A stretch of 64,000 nucleotides of DNA from Meandrina meandrites (lineage: Eukaryota; Cnidaria; Anthozoa; Scleractinia; Meandrinidae): assembly GCA_963693305.1 (NCBI GenBank), contig OY855905.1:3582701-3646700 (forward strand), in the 5' to 3' direction. This document shows positions 63,991 through 64,000 of the stretch, one piece after another. Each line of letters opens with the position of its first letter. Position 1 is the first letter of the stretch. The position numbers and the translations under genes were made by a program. The notes beneath the pieces were generated by a model. That model made no database searches. It saw only the letters and a list, made by a program, of their open reading frames with translations, and had not been told where the DNA came from.

Positions 63991-64000
63991 TTGACTCAGA

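Overview
The window is eukaryotic nuclear DNA: AT-rich, intron-rich and dense in nested transposons. The receptor families, the KRBA2/Ginger-type and BEL/Pao elements and the many inverted-repeat elements suggest an anthozoan cnidarian, most likely a stony coral. This is an inference from protein and repeat style, not from a database match.

There are two host genes. On the + strand, 1739-3151 is an intronless class A GPCR coding exon, with a splice acceptor just before it and a poly(A) signal after it. On the - strand, one large gene runs from beyond the right edge down to about 9.8 kb. I assembled it from splice sites and reading phase. It has ten 72-nt leucine-rich-repeat (LRR) exons between 62739 and 16666, all in phase 2. 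These lead into a 961-nt exon that carries the hinge and seven-transmembrane domain (14628-13668). A helix-8 exon (13274-13193) follows, then two tandem copies of a 57-nt + 60-nt exon pair for the cytoplasmic tail, then a terminal exon. The 7TM sequence is of the relaxin-receptor (RXFP, type C LGR) kind. The gene exceeds 52.9 kb, and its N-terminus (further LRRs, possibly LDLa modules) lies outside the window. One LRR exon (31889-31960) lacks a splice acceptor. One LRR exon has been duplicated with its flanks (57497-57568 and 62162-62233). Reading through the 7TM exon donor gives a short alternative C-terminus.

The introns hold most of the remaining DNA. From left to right: inverted-repeat MITEs (1.0, 3.6-4.7 and 4.7-5.5 kb); a 993-bp TGT...ACA element with arrayed subterminal repeats (8.07-9.06 kb); a 7.7-kb Ginger1-like DNA transposon with the same end architecture, encoding a broken integrase + OTU protease + F-box-like protein (19.7-27.5 kb); a tRNA-derived SINE (31.4 kb); a 5.6-kb TTAA-flanked long-inverted-repeat element (36.15-41.75 kb); and a BEL/Pao LTR retrotransposon (42.99-54.28 kb). 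The BEL element sits in the 3' end of a LINE, and its gag is split by a 4.3-kb TTAA-flanked element. Further right lies a tandem duplication carrying the LRR exon. One copy is interrupted by a Harbinger-like insertion that contains a near-perfect tRNA-bearing palindrome. The other copy is interrupted by a GIY-YIG Penelope-like element. A decayed Gypsy pol fragment fills the right edge. The Ginger, BEL, GIY-YIG and Gypsy coding remnants are all antisense to the host LGR gene.
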